Shown: one piece after another, positions 25,632 through 33,975 of the stretch
Layout: the number at the start of each line of letters is the position of its first letter
How positions within the stretch are numbered: position 1 is the stretch's first letter
NCBI GenBank assembly: GCA_038210495.1
Contig: JBBQWR010000003.1
Coordinates: 102,112-166,111, forward strand
Direction of reading: 5' to 3'
DNA from: JBBQWR01 sp038210495
GTDB lineage: Bacteria > Planctomycetota > Planctomycetia > Pirellulales > DATAWG01
Length of the DNA stretch: 64,000 nucleotides
Notes under the pieces: generated by a model
Database searches by the model: none
What the model was told of the DNA's origin: nothing
The model's input: only the letters and a program-made list of their open reading frames with translations
Program-made: the position numbers and the translations under genes

Positions 25632-25828
25632 CTGGCCTCGCGGATCGATAACAAGCCGGCGAAAAATGGAATTCGGGGTTGGGGTGGGGAGGGACGCCTG
25701 CGGCGACTCGTTCTTTATGCAACAGAATCGCCCGGTCCGTCGTTGTCCTCGCAATGAAATTGACGATTGAGAGATACCGCTGAATGGATTCAGCGGATGT
25801 GCAGGCGATTGTTTCGCATGAGGCGATC

Positions 25829-26998
25829 ATGAAATCGAGCCTGATTCTTTGCGGCGCTCTGGCGCTCGTGGCGGCTGGCTGCCGCACCAATCCCAACCAA
25901 GTGCTCATCGAGCGCGAGCATCGCGAGTTGGAAGACGAAAATTACCAACTCGAAGACGAGCTCAAGCAATCGCAGACTGCGCTCGAATCGTGCCGCCGCG
26001 AGAATCTTGCGCTGAAAAAGGGTGGCGTGGGAATCGGCGACGGCGACCTCGCGCCCCCCATCGGTCGTTCGCGAGACGCCACGCCGGTGATGCCGAAGAT
26101 CGATTTGGGCACTCCCGCCGAGCCTTCGACGGATGCGACGCCGCATTTGGAAAAGGCGCCCATCGATCGCGGGCCGGGCTTAACCAAGCCGACGGCCGAA
26201 AAACCAGCTATGCGGGACGACGGCGCCCCCGCGGAGCCATCCGGCGGCGGAGATGCTCCGCGTCTGAAGAGCGGCGACAGCCAAGCGGCCCGTTCCGGCG
26301 CCGTCCGCCCCGCATCGCTATCGGTGGACATCGAGCATTTGTCGATCAATCGCTGGCTGACCGGCCCGAGCTCTTTTGGAACCAAACCGGGCAACGAGGG
26401 CTTGACCGTGGTTTTCGGGCCGCGCGACGCCGCCGGTCGTCCTCTCGAAACATCCGGCGACGTGTCGATCGTCGTAATCGACCCGCAGGCCGAAGGCGAA
26501 GACCGGCGCGTGGCACGATGGGATTTTTCGGCGCCCGAGGTGGCAGCCCATTACCGGCAAACGTCGCTCGTTAAAGCGCTTCGATTCGAATTGGTCTGGC
26601 CCGACGCGCCTCCCAAGCACGACGACGTGAAGCTCTACGTCCGGTTGACGACCTCCGATGGCCGGAAGTTCGACGACAATTTTCCATTGCATCTGAAAAA
26701 AGGCGCCGCGAGCGAGCCGCAGGCCTGGAACAAGGCGGCGCCATCGCCGCTCCAGCAATGGGCGCCGGCGACCGGTCCGATCGATTCGCCGCAATCCGCA
26801 GACGTTCCCATTGGTTTAGCGGATACGCGACCAGCAAAGCTCGACGGGCACGACGGTGATTGGCGGATTTCCAAATCCGCTCAACCGGCCGAAGATCATC
26901 CCAAGCCCTCGTCCGAGGTATCCAACGCCGCGAGTCCGCCAATCAGCCCGCCGCCGCGATCGGCGAAAGCCAGGCCGACATGGTCGCCGTATCGCTAA
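25829..26998 (+). CDS. Lipoprotein with coiled-coil segment, unknown function
   Basis: This 389-residue protein has a lipoprotein signal peptide (MKSSLILCGALALVAAGC, lipobox VAAGC). A heptad-rich coiled coil (about residues 28-65, EHRELEDENYQLEDELKQ) and a Pro/Ala/Asp-rich disordered region follow. A beta-type domain (about 165-300, with VVFGPRDAAGRPL and LYVRLTTSDGRKF) comes next, then a disordered tail. ATG 25829 was chosen for GAGGCG upstream and the signal peptide; the frame opens slightly earlier. No function is recognised. Lipid anchoring plus coiled coil suggests an envelope scaffold, as inference only. Confidence 0.72.
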   Translation: MKSSLILCGALALVAAGCRTNPNQVLIEREHRELEDENYQLEDELKQSQTALESCRRENLALKKGGVGIGDGDLAPPIGRSRDATPVMPKIDLGTPAEPSTDATPHLEKAPIDRGPGLTKPTAEKPAMRDDGAPAEPSGGGDAPRLKSGDSQAARSGAVRPASLSVDIEHLSINRWLTGPSSFGTKPGNEGLTVVFGPRDAAGRPLETSGDVSIVVIDPQAEGEDRRVARWDFSAPEVAAHYRQTSLVKALRFELVWPDAPPKHDDVKLYVRLTTSDGRKFDDNFPLHLKKGAASEPQAWNKAAPSPLQQWAPATGPIDSPQSADVPIGLADTRPAKLDGHDGDWRISKSAQPAEDHPKPSSEVSNAASPPISPPPRSAKARPTWSPYR

Positions 26999-27018
26999 GC
27001 GGCGGTAATTAATCGGGC

Positions 27019-27204
27019 TCAAGTAAACTTGTGATCGCTTAGATCGGCCAAGCAAAGCGCAATCACATCGTTGATGTTCTCGATCGCCTCGGCGTAGGTT
27101 TTGCCTTGCGTGTAGCACGCCTTCAAGACCGGGCACTCGGCGACGTAAAAACCGGTCTCGTCGCGCTCGACGATCACGTGAAAGACCTGCTTGCGCATGG
27201 CCAT
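27019..27204 (-). CDS. HicB-like antitoxin, orphan
   Basis: This 61-residue protein has the HicB partial RNase-H-like fold: FHVIVERDETGFYVAECPVL, then the helix of GKTYAEAIENINDVIAL. The C-terminal DNA-binding extension of long HicB proteins is missing, so it resembles the short HicB type. No hicA is adjacent: the next gene upstream on this strand is gap, and the one downstream is convergent. It lies 13 bases after the gap stop and may be co-transcribed with it. Short solitary HicB genes are common and may be relics. Confidence 0.75.
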   Translation of the reverse strand: MAMRKQVFHVIVERDETGFYVAECPVLKACYTQGKTYAEAIENINDVIALCLADLSDHKFT

Positions 27205-27217
27205 GTTCCGGGTCGCC

Positions 27218-28237
27218 CTATAGCTTCGCGAACTTCGAAATCAGATCGACCGTGCGGCAGCTATAGCCCCATTCGTTGTCGTACCAACTGATGACCTTCA
27301 CGAAGTTGCCGTCGAGCACTTCGGTCCAGTCGGCCGCGAAAATCGAGCTGTGCGAATCGCCGATGATGTCGCTCGACACGATCGGGTCTTCGGTATAGGC
27401 CAAGATTCCTTTCAGTGGGCCTTCAGCCGCCGCTTTCATCGCCGCGTTGACCTCTTCCTTGGTCGTATTGCGCTTGGTTATCACCGTCAGATCGACGACG
27501 CTGCCGGTCGGCACGGGCACGCGAAGCGAGATGCCGGTCAACTTGCCTTTGAGCTCGGGGATCACCAAGCCCACGGCCGACGCGGCCCCGGTCGTGGTGG
27601 GAATGATGTTCTGCGCGGCGGCCCGGGCACGATAGGCGTCGGCGTGCGGCAGGTCCTGCACGCGCTGATCGTTCGTGTAGGCGTGGATCGTGGTCATCAG
27701 CCCTTTTTCGATGCCGAATTTTTCGTGCAGCACCTTGGCGAGGGGGGCCAGACAGTTGGTCGTGCAACTCGCGTTCGAGATGCATTTCATGCTGGCGGTC
27801 AGTTTGTCGTCGTTGACGCCCAGCACGCAGGTCAGATCGGCGCCGTCTTTGGCTGGGGCGCTGAGCACGACTTTCTTCGCGCCAGCCTTGAGGTGCGTAT
27901 CGTAGCCCGGCTTGCCGTCTTTCGATCGGGCGGTGAACAGGCCCGTGCTCTCGACGACGACGTCGGCTTGCAGCTCGCCCCAAGGGAGCTCGGCGGGATC
28001 TTTGATTTTGGTCGCCCGAATCTTGCGGCCGTTGACGATCAGGTTGTGCTCGTCGTACTCGACCGTGCCTTGAAAGCGGCGATGGGTGCTGTCGTATTTG
28101 AGCAGCGTCGCCAGCATCGCGGTGTCGGTGATATCGTTGATGCCCACGACTTCGAATTCACTGGGCCGCGAGGCCAGATTGCGAAACACGAGCCGCCCAA
28201 TGCGTCCAAAACCGTTGATTCCCACGCGAATAGCCAC
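27218..28237 (-). CDS. gap: Glyceraldehyde-3-phosphate dehydrogenase, type I
   Basis: This 339-residue glycolytic enzyme has the NAD-binding motif INGFGRIGR, the active-site SNASCTTNC with Cys158, and His185 in TIHAYT. Asp35 in INDITD favours NAD over NADP. The C-terminal WYDNEWGYS is typical. The start is GTG at 28237 with a perfect AAGGAGGT seven bases before it; upstream codons in the frame lack support. A consensus-like promoter (28283-28311) gives a leader of about 40 bases. The downstream hicB-like gene may share the transcript. Confidence 0.96.
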   Translation of the reverse strand: MAIRVGINGFGRIGRLVFRNLASRPSEFEVVGINDITDTAMLATLLKYDSTHRRFQGTVEYDEHNLIVNGRKIRATKIKDPAELPWGELQADVVVESTGLFTARSKDGKPGYDTHLKAGAKKVVLSAPAKDGADLTCVLGVNDDKLTASMKCISNASCTTNCLAPLAKVLHEKFGIEKGLMTTIHAYTNDQRVQDLPHADAYRARAAAQNIIPTTTGAASAVGLVIPELKGKLTGISLRVPVPTGSVVDLTVITKRNTTKEEVNAAMKAAAEGPLKGILAYTEDPIVSSDIIGDSHSSIFAADWTEVLDGNFVKVISWYDNEWGYSCRTVDLISKFAKL

Positions 28238-28282
28238 GATCGACCTCCTTCGTTCACATAATAACTCTGGCGTAAGCCGGGC

Positions 28283-28311
28283 ATTATAAACCGCGCGGCG
28301 CGAGGCGACAA
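28283..28311 (-). promoter_or_regulatory. gap promoter
   Basis: On the minus strand TTGTCG is followed after exactly 17 bases by a perfect TATAAT. The gap start codon with its strong ribosome-binding site lies 45 bases downstream. Confidence 0.7.
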
Positions 28312-28317
28312 CGGGGT

Positions 28318-28377
28318 AGAGCCGCGCACGAAGTAAGCGGAGAATTATCGCAAAGCGCTTACTTCGTGCGCGGCTCT
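28318..28377. repeat. Perfect 22-bp inverted repeat (hairpin)
   Basis: Arms 28318-28339 and 28356-28377 are perfectly complementary over 22 bases (core CCGCGCACGAAGTAAGCG), with a 16-base AT-rich loop. It lies just upstream of the gap promoter, in a 384-base gap between divergent genes that otherwise holds no gene. Confidence 0.8.
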
Positions 28378-28621
28378 TTGTCTCTCGCACCGGCGCGTCG
28401 CACAAGGTTGGCCAACAAGTTTTCCCCAGCGCCGCTCGTTCGGCCTCGGCCGGGCTTCGTTGGATCGACGTCGCAATCGCCGATGATTTTCGAATGTCGT
28501 GCGGCGCGACGTATTCGGAGTCGCTAGGTCGACGACCACTGCCAAGAATCGTTCGCCGGCTCTGGTAGAATCACGAACTCGAATTGAGTTGATGGTTAAT
28601 GTTCTAAGAGCAAGGATTGGC

Positions 28622-29461
28622 ATGTCGGAAGCAAGCTTGCAAGCCGTGGTGGCGGATGAGGCCTCGGCCGTCTTTTTGGGCCGCTGGAACCGGTTGATTA
28701 GCACGACGAATTGGGAGAAGGGGCGAATCATTCTCCAGTGGCGCGAGGCGCTGATCGTGGCCGGAGCGCCGGCGACCGACTACTCCGACGAGGCCTGGAG
28801 CGAGCGGGTCGGCGGCGTGAGCGGACAGCATGTCGGTCGGCTGCGACGGGTGTTCGAGCGGTTCGACGCGGGGCGCGAGCAGTATCCGCATCTATTCTGG
28901 AGCCATTTTCAGGCGGCGGTCGATTGGAACGACGCCGAAATGTGGCTCGAAGGGGGCGTGCAGAGCGATTGGTCCGTGGCGGAAATGCGACGTCGCCGGG
29001 CCGAGACGTTGGGGCTGAACGACGGCGAACCGAATGCCGATGAATCGCCCGACATTAATCAGTTCGATGAAGACGCCGGTGGCGTGGACGCCGGCGTCAA
29101 TGGCGACGGAGCCCATCGGGCGGCCCTGAATGGCGAGTTCGCAGTCGAGACCCGCATCGAGCGTCAGCGGCGGTCTTCGGACCCCGAGTCGGATGAAGCC
29201 GAAGCGGATGAGCCGCCATTTGCTAGCGGCGGGGATGATGGCGGCGCCCATGTGCCCGATCCGTCGCAAAACGGCGCCCCCCGCGAGCCGTTTCGGCCGT
29301 TTGCCAATCTTGCCGATCTGCCGGACGATCTTCACGATGCATTTGAAGCGATGAAGCTGGCCATCTTGCGGCATAAGCTGGCCGAGTGGCAGGACGTTTC
29401 GCGCGACGATCTGGTGGCAGCGATCGGAGCCCTGCGCGAGCTCGCGCTGGTGGAAGATTGA
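28622..29461 (+). CDS. Conserved-looking protein of unknown function
   Basis: This 279-residue protein has a helical N-terminal domain (residues 1-120) rich in Trp and Arg: FLGRWNRLISTTNWEKG, FERFDAGREQYPHLFWSHF and WSVAEMRRRR. A long acidic disordered centre (about 125-225) and a short helical C-terminal domain (about 230-279) follow. ATG 28622 is preceded by AAGGA; the frame is open 41 codons further upstream. I do not recognise a family. The N-terminal part has the feel of a DNA- or protein-binding helical domain, but nothing decisive is seen. Alone on the plus strand, divergent from gap. Confidence 0.65.
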   Translation: MSEASLQAVVADEASAVFLGRWNRLISTTNWEKGRIILQWREALIVAGAPATDYSDEAWSERVGGVSGQHVGRLRRVFERFDAGREQYPHLFWSHFQAAVDWNDAEMWLEGGVQSDWSVAEMRRRRAETLGLNDGEPNADESPDINQFDEDAGGVDAGVNGDGAHRAALNGEFAVETRIERQRRSSDPESDEAEADEPPFASGGDDGGAHVPDPSQNGAPREPFRPFANLADLPDDLHDAFEAMKLAILRHKLAEWQDVSRDDLVAAIGALRELALVED

Positions 29462-29531
29462 GGTAGGCGCGACCGACGTGAAGGGTCGATTGGTTGGCGC
29501 GGAGATTCAGGGCGCGGTTGGATCTGGGATA

Positions 29532-29555
29532 GGGAGCTTACGCTCCCCGCTCGCC
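29532..29555. repeat. GGGAGC-TTAC-GCTCCC hairpin repeat (family L), copy 2
   Basis: A six-base stem with a four-base loop, followed by CCGCTCGCC, lies between two convergent genes. It matches the copy at 42391-42420 in inverted orientation and could serve as a shared transcription end. Confidence 0.6.
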
Positions 29556-29556
29556 T

Positions 29557-30030
29557 TTACTGGTGGGCGGCGTAAATTTCCGCGTACTCGGGGACCCACA
29601 GGTCCACCAGCTCTTGAAACCGCTCGAGTTGGAACTGCGGCAGCGGCTGATAGAAGCTCCGGTTGTACACTTCTTTATTGTGGACGGCGCCCCGCGCGTT
29701 GAGTTCCAGCACATGGGCCGAATTGAACGGCGCTACGACCACTTCCAGCCGGCTGAAATGGCTGCCTGGCCCGCGATCCCATTCATCGCGATTCACCGCC
29801 GCGCCCCAACCGCGGTCGCTGACCACTGATTCGAACCGGAACCCGGGAAAGTATTGCGACACTTTGGCCACGCACCGCTCGACATATTCGGAAAGCATGA
29901 GGCGATGCTGGCTATGCAGCCGTTTGAGCTGTTCTTCGGTCAGCGCTTGCTCGACCTCGCTACGGCGCTTGGCCTCGGCCGTCTTCGCGCCCCGTTGCAC
30001 CGCTCGCTGTAGTCGCTCTTCGAAATCCAT
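29557..30030 (-). CDS. Protein of unknown function
   Basis: This 157-residue protein begins with a charged helical region (residues 1-55, TAEAKRRSEVEQALTEEQLKRLH). A compact alpha/beta part with FPGFRFESVVSDRGWGAAVNRD and SRLEVVVAPFNSAHVLEL follows. It appears complete and has normal codon use. It ends two bases after a family L repeat and lies eight bases downstream of tex on the same strand, so it may be co-transcribed with tex. No function can be assigned. Confidence 0.68.
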   Translation of the reverse strand: MDFEERLQRAVQRGAKTAEAKRRSEVEQALTEEQLKRLHSQHRLMLSEYVERCVAKVSQYFPGFRFESVVSDRGWGAAVNRDEWDRGPGSHFSRLEVVVAPFNSAHVLELNARGAVHNKEVYNRSFYQPLPQFQLERFQELVDLWVPEYAEIYAAHQ

Positions 30031-30038
30031 GCGGCATT

Positions 30039-33002
30039 CTACTCGTCGGTCTTCGATGGGACTTCGGACGTCGAGGATTCGCCCGGAGACTCGGGGGGGA
30101 CGGTGACCGGCTCGGCGGGGGAAGTCGGGAGACGTGAGTCGGGAGTCGGGAGTGACGAAGACGTTGTTAGTCCTTCGGTTGGCGCGGGCGCCGTTTGATT
30201 GGCAGTTGGCTGACTCGCGGCCGGCTTGGTTGCTGGTGGGGGCGGTGTTTCTGGCTCGGTTCCGATGGTGAAGAATTGTTTCAGATCGCCGAACGTGCGG
30301 AGCGGCTCCTTGCCTTTTTTCATGCCGTCGGTCAGCGGAACGAGGGGCGCCGGCTTAGGTTTGGGTGGCCGATATTGAGGCGGGGGTGGACCGCCGGATC
30401 GGTTACCGGCGAACCGTGGTCGATTGGGACCACCGCCACCGCCCGCGGATCGATTGCCCCCCTGTCGATTGTCGCCTGGTCTGCCACCACCGGAACGCCC
30501 CCCATCGGGACGAGCGGCGGGACGGGCGCCACTGCTGCCCGAGCCACTGCCGCCCGAGCCACCGCTGCCCGCGCTACTGTGTGGTCCGCCGCGTTGTTGG
30601 CTCCCCGCATTTTCCACCGGCTGGTCCGTTGGCGCCGCTTCTTCGCTTCCAGCGCCGACAGGTTGCGTGGCGCCGCCGGCTACTCCGACCGGCTGATCGG
30701 TACGTCCGGGTCGTGGCGGCCGCGGCGGTCGTTTTCCGCGCGGCGGACGTTGCCCTCGAGATTCGGTTGCGCCTTCGGCCGATTCACCCGTTGGCCGGGG
30801 CGGAGCATCGTTTCGGCGATTGCCTGGAGGCATCATCGTCAGCGACACGCGGCGCCGGCTTTTGTCGATTTCCAGCACCCAAACTTTGACGATATCGCCG
30901 ACGGCGACGACCTCGTGCGGATCGCGAATGAATCGGTTCGACAATTGGCTGACGTGCACCAGTCCGCTATCGTGCAGCCCGATGTCGACAAAGGCGCCGA
31001 AGTCGACGACATTCAGCACCGAGCCGAATAGCTCCATCCCTTGCGAAAGGTCCTCGAGTTTGAGGATCCCGCGCTTGAATATCGGCGCCGGTAAATCCTC
31101 GCGCGGGTCTCGGCCGGGACGAGTGAGCTGCGCGACAATATCTCTCAGCAGCAAGGGGCCGACATTCAGCTCGGCCGCCAATTCGTCGAGATTGAGCGCC
31201 GCGGTCTTCTGAGCCAAATCGGCGACCCCATCCTTCGCAACGAGTTGGGCCGGCGTCGAGCCGAGTTTTTCCAGCACCCGCTGAGCCACCTCGTAGCTCT
31301 CGGGATGAATCCATGTGCCGTCCAGCGGATTCTCGCTATTGGAGATTCTCAGAAACCCGGCTGCTTGCACGAACGTCGCGTCGCCAAAGCCGGCCACTTC
31401 CTTGAGTTGCTCTCGGCTCTTGAACGGACCACTCGCCGAGCGATGGTCGTAAAGCCGCCGGGCCGTGAGCTGATTCAGCCCCGACACGTATCGCAGCAGC
31501 GCGGGGCTGGCCGTATTGAGATCGACGCCCACATAGTTGACGCACGACTCGACGACCGCGTCGAGCGAGGTGCGCAAATGCTTGGCCTTCACGTCGTGCT
31601 GATACAGGCCGACGCCGATATTGGCCGGGTCGATCTTGACCAATTCGCTCAGCGGGTCCTGCATTCGCCGGCCGATCGAAATGGCGCCGCGGAGCGTGGC
31701 GTCGTACTCGGGAAATTCCTCGCGGCCGATCGGGCTGGTCGAATAGACGCTGGCGCCCGCCTCGTTAACGATCGCATACGCGACGCCATCGTCCTTCAGT
31801 TCGTTGGCCACCAGTTCGGCAAGCACTTCCTCCGTCTCGCGACAAGCGGCGCCGTTGCCCAGCGCGGCCGCCGTGACGTTGTGCTTCTTGATCAATTCAA
31901 TCAGCTTCGCGCGAGCTTCGTCCTTGCGTTCGCTCTTGCCGATCAAATGAACGACGCTGTGATCGAGCAAGCCACCGAATTCATCGAGCACCGCCAACTT
32001 GCAGCCGCTCTTGAATCCTGGGTCGACGGCCAACACGCGGCGTCCCCGAATCGGCGGCTGCAAGAGCAAATTGCGGAGGTTCTTGGCAAACACGCCGACG
32101 GCGTGCGTTTCGGCCAGCTCCGTTAGCTCGCGGCGAATCTCCCGTTCGAGACTTGGCAGCACCAGTCGCATCAACGCATCGCGGGCACAGCCCTTCATAA
32201 AATCGGCGTGCGGGTGTTCCGGAGGCGCGAGCAGTTCTTCGGCCGCGCGGTGCAATTCCTGTTGGTCGGCCTCGATCCGCACGCGAAGCATCTTGGCCTT
32301 CTCGCCCCGATTGATCGCCAGCGTGCGATGGGGCGGAATTTTGCCAAGCTGTTCGCTATATTCGAAATAGTCGCGAAATTCTTTCCCCTGCTGTTCGGCG
32401 ACCTCGGTTTTCGCGCTGACGAATTTTCCGCTCCGCTTGAAAATCTTCCGCAAGCGTTCGCGAAGCTCGGCCTTCTCGCTGAAATCCTCGGCGATGATGT
32501 GGCCCACGCCCAGCAGGACGTCGGCGCCGGTCGTCAGTTGATGGTCCGGGTCGATGAAATCCTTGATGCGCGTGTCTAAATCGGCGGCGGCGACGGAGCC
32601 TTCGAGAATTTCGCGAGCCAGCGGCTCGAGCTTTCGTTCGCGAGCCACCGTCGCCAACGATTGCTTTTTCGGCTTGAAGGGCAGATAGAGATCTTCCAGC
32701 CGCTTCGGATTGTTGGCCATCTCGATCGCTTTAGCCAACTCCGGGGTCAGTTTGCCCTGACCTTCGATCGAGCGGAGGATCGTTTGCTTGCGTTCGGCGA
32801 GCATCCGGAGCCGACTTACGCGAGCTTCGATTTGACGAATTTGCTCTTCGTCGAGACCGCCGGTTTGATCCTTGCGATAGCGAGTGATGAACGGCACCGT
32901 GTTGCCGGCGTCGAGCAAACGGACGACGTTCTCCACGCGGCCCAAGGGCATTTCGAGGGCGTGGGCAACGGACGCAAGATCGATGGTGGTCGTAAAGCCC
33001 AT
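30039..33002 (-). CDS. tex: Tex-family RNA-binding transcription accessory protein
   Basis: This 987-residue protein starts as a typical Tex: N-terminal helices (VALLD-like RLLDAGNTVPFITRYRKD), a YqgF-like RNase-H fold (about 318-450, VLAVDPGFKSGCKLAV), HhH repeats (about 480-620) and an S1 domain (about 656-725, GSVLNVVDFGAFVDIG). Unlike standard Tex (about 770 residues) it has a 260-residue Gly/Arg/Pro-rich disordered tail, which could add RNA binding. A GGGAGTC-family repeat lies inside the tail (residues about 949-960, PDSRLPTS). ATG 33002 matches the usual family start; the frame opens 37 codons earlier. Confidence 0.9.
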   Translation of the reverse strand: MGFTTTIDLASVAHALEMPLGRVENVVRLLDAGNTVPFITRYRKDQTGGLDEEQIRQIEARVSRLRMLAERKQTILRSIEGQGKLTPELAKAIEMANNPKRLEDLYLPFKPKKQSLATVARERKLEPLAREILEGSVAAADLDTRIKDFIDPDHQLTTGADVLLGVGHIIAEDFSEKAELRERLRKIFKRSGKFVSAKTEVAEQQGKEFRDYFEYSEQLGKIPPHRTLAINRGEKAKMLRVRIEADQQELHRAAEELLAPPEHPHADFMKGCARDALMRLVLPSLEREIRRELTELAETHAVGVFAKNLRNLLLQPPIRGRRVLAVDPGFKSGCKLAVLDEFGGLLDHSVVHLIGKSERKDEARAKLIELIKKHNVTAAALGNGAACRETEEVLAELVANELKDDGVAYAIVNEAGASVYSTSPIGREEFPEYDATLRGAISIGRRMQDPLSELVKIDPANIGVGLYQHDVKAKHLRTSLDAVVESCVNYVGVDLNTASPALLRYVSGLNQLTARRLYDHRSASGPFKSREQLKEVAGFGDATFVQAAGFLRISNSENPLDGTWIHPESYEVAQRVLEKLGSTPAQLVAKDGVADLAQKTAALNLDELAAELNVGPLLLRDIVAQLTRPGRDPREDLPAPIFKRGILKLEDLSQGMELFGSVLNVVDFGAFVDIGLHDSGLVHVSQLSNRFIRDPHEVVAVGDIVKVWVLEIDKSRRRVSLTMMPPGNRRNDAPPRPTGESAEGATESRGQRPPRGKRPPRPPRPGRTDQPVGVAGGATQPVGAGSEEAAPTDQPVENAGSQQRGGPHSSAGSGGSGGSGSGSSGARPAARPDGGRSGGGRPGDNRQGGNRSAGGGGGPNRPRFAGNRSGGPPPPQYRPPKPKPAPLVPLTDGMKKGKEPLRTFGDLKQFFTIGTEPETPPPPATKPAASQPTANQTAPAPTEGLTTSSSLPTPDSRLPTSPAEPVTVPPESPGESSTSEVPSKTDE
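30123..30155. repeat. GGGAGTC repeat (family C) inside tex
   Basis: The tract GTCGGGAGACGTGAGTCGGG continues to 30155 within the coding region for the tex tail, read as LPTPDSRLPTS on the minus strand. Confidence 0.65.
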
Positions 33003-33485
33003 GCCGATGTGAACTGCGTTTGGCTTGTCGGACTGACCAACGAAGCAAGAGACTTGTTTGTCGACGCGCGTGATGACGAGGAGGCCGCGCTGCCAAAACG
33101 CGACGCAAGCCACGCTGGACGCAGCCGCTCTATGCGAAAATCTAAGCTGCCTTGCAAGGTGCTGTCAAGAATCAACTTGCGGATGCTAGCTGGAAAATGA
33201 GTCAGGGGCAGACTTGCGCGAGGGCCGACGCGCGATAAATGGGGCGGTTTGAAAAGGTGACCAAGATGGCGGAATCGCTGCCATGCAAAATTGCCCCTTA
33301 AGCAACTTCGAGCAAACCTGCATGACCGATCGTGCCGATACAAGGGCTGCCGGAATATGTTTTTGTGGAGGCGAGGCAGGGATGCCAGGGCCTCCAGTGA
33401 ACGGGTTCGTGTCCTGGGATCAATTGCTCCCGATCGACATCGGCCGTTCGTGTCAGTGTTCCTCCGACGTAAGGAAGCGTCCTCT
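33003..33485. other. Intergenic region between divergent tex and a small gene
   Basis: No gene is supported in these 483 bases and no repeat family was recognised. Short open frames are present, but none has a ribosome-binding site or recognisable product. Promoters for both neighbours should lie here. Confidence 0.4.
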
Positions 33486-33731
33486 ATGGCACAGCGCCAC
33501 CTGCGTGTTTATCACGGTCCGCAAATGGAATCGTCCGCCACGGTCATGCATTCGGCCGTCAAGCAGAACACAGTGACCGTGCCCCTGTCCGACGTGATGC
33601 ACCTGCTCGCAGACGCCGTGGCGAGCAATCGAACGTGGCTGCGAGATTTCCAGAACGACGAGATTACGGTCTCCAACGACCTCTACGAAGTGCTGATGGC
33701 GTATCAGCATTTTCGCCGCCCCTCGGCTTGA
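33486..33731 (+). CDS. Small protein of unknown function
   Basis: This 81-residue protein (MAQRHLRVYHGPQ at its N-terminus, TVPLSDVMHLLADAV in the centre and YEVLMAYQHFRRP near the end) looks like a single folded unit with a central helix pair. AAGGAAG lies about 11 bases before ATG 33486; the frame opens earlier, but that part is not credible. It is followed by a GTCAGGCAC-type palindrome. I do not recognise it beyond a resemblance to small planctomycete proteins. Confidence 0.6.
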   Translation: MAQRHLRVYHGPQMESSATVMHSAVKQNTVTVPLSDVMHLLADAVASNRTWLRDFQNDEITVSNDLYEVLMAYQHFRRPSA

Positions 33732-33734
33732 ATC

Positions 33735-33895
33735 GTCCGTCAGGCACTCCGTGCCTGACGGACACCATGGCATTGGCGCTGCGATCAGTGCGAAATACCA
33801 CTGATTCACATCGGTCGCATCGGCCCACCTGTCAAGCACAGGGCGCCGGACGCCGGCGCACGTCAGCCATGTCAGGCACAGGGTGCCTGACCTAC
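33735..33895. repeat. GTCAGGCAC palindrome cluster (family B)
   Basis: A perfect 13-base-arm hairpin (33735-33763, arms GTCCGTCAGGCAC/GTGCCTGACGGAC, loop TCC) starts three bases after a stop codon, where it could end transcription. A degenerate copy lies near 33830 and another full copy at 33871-33895 (GTCAGGCACAGGGTGCCTGA). Confidence 0.75.
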
Positions 33896-33975
33896 GCCGC
33901 TTGGGCTATAATGAATGGGAAGCGCCGTTGCCCCGCGGCAACTGCGCCTCCTTGAAATAGCCATCGCGACTCTCT

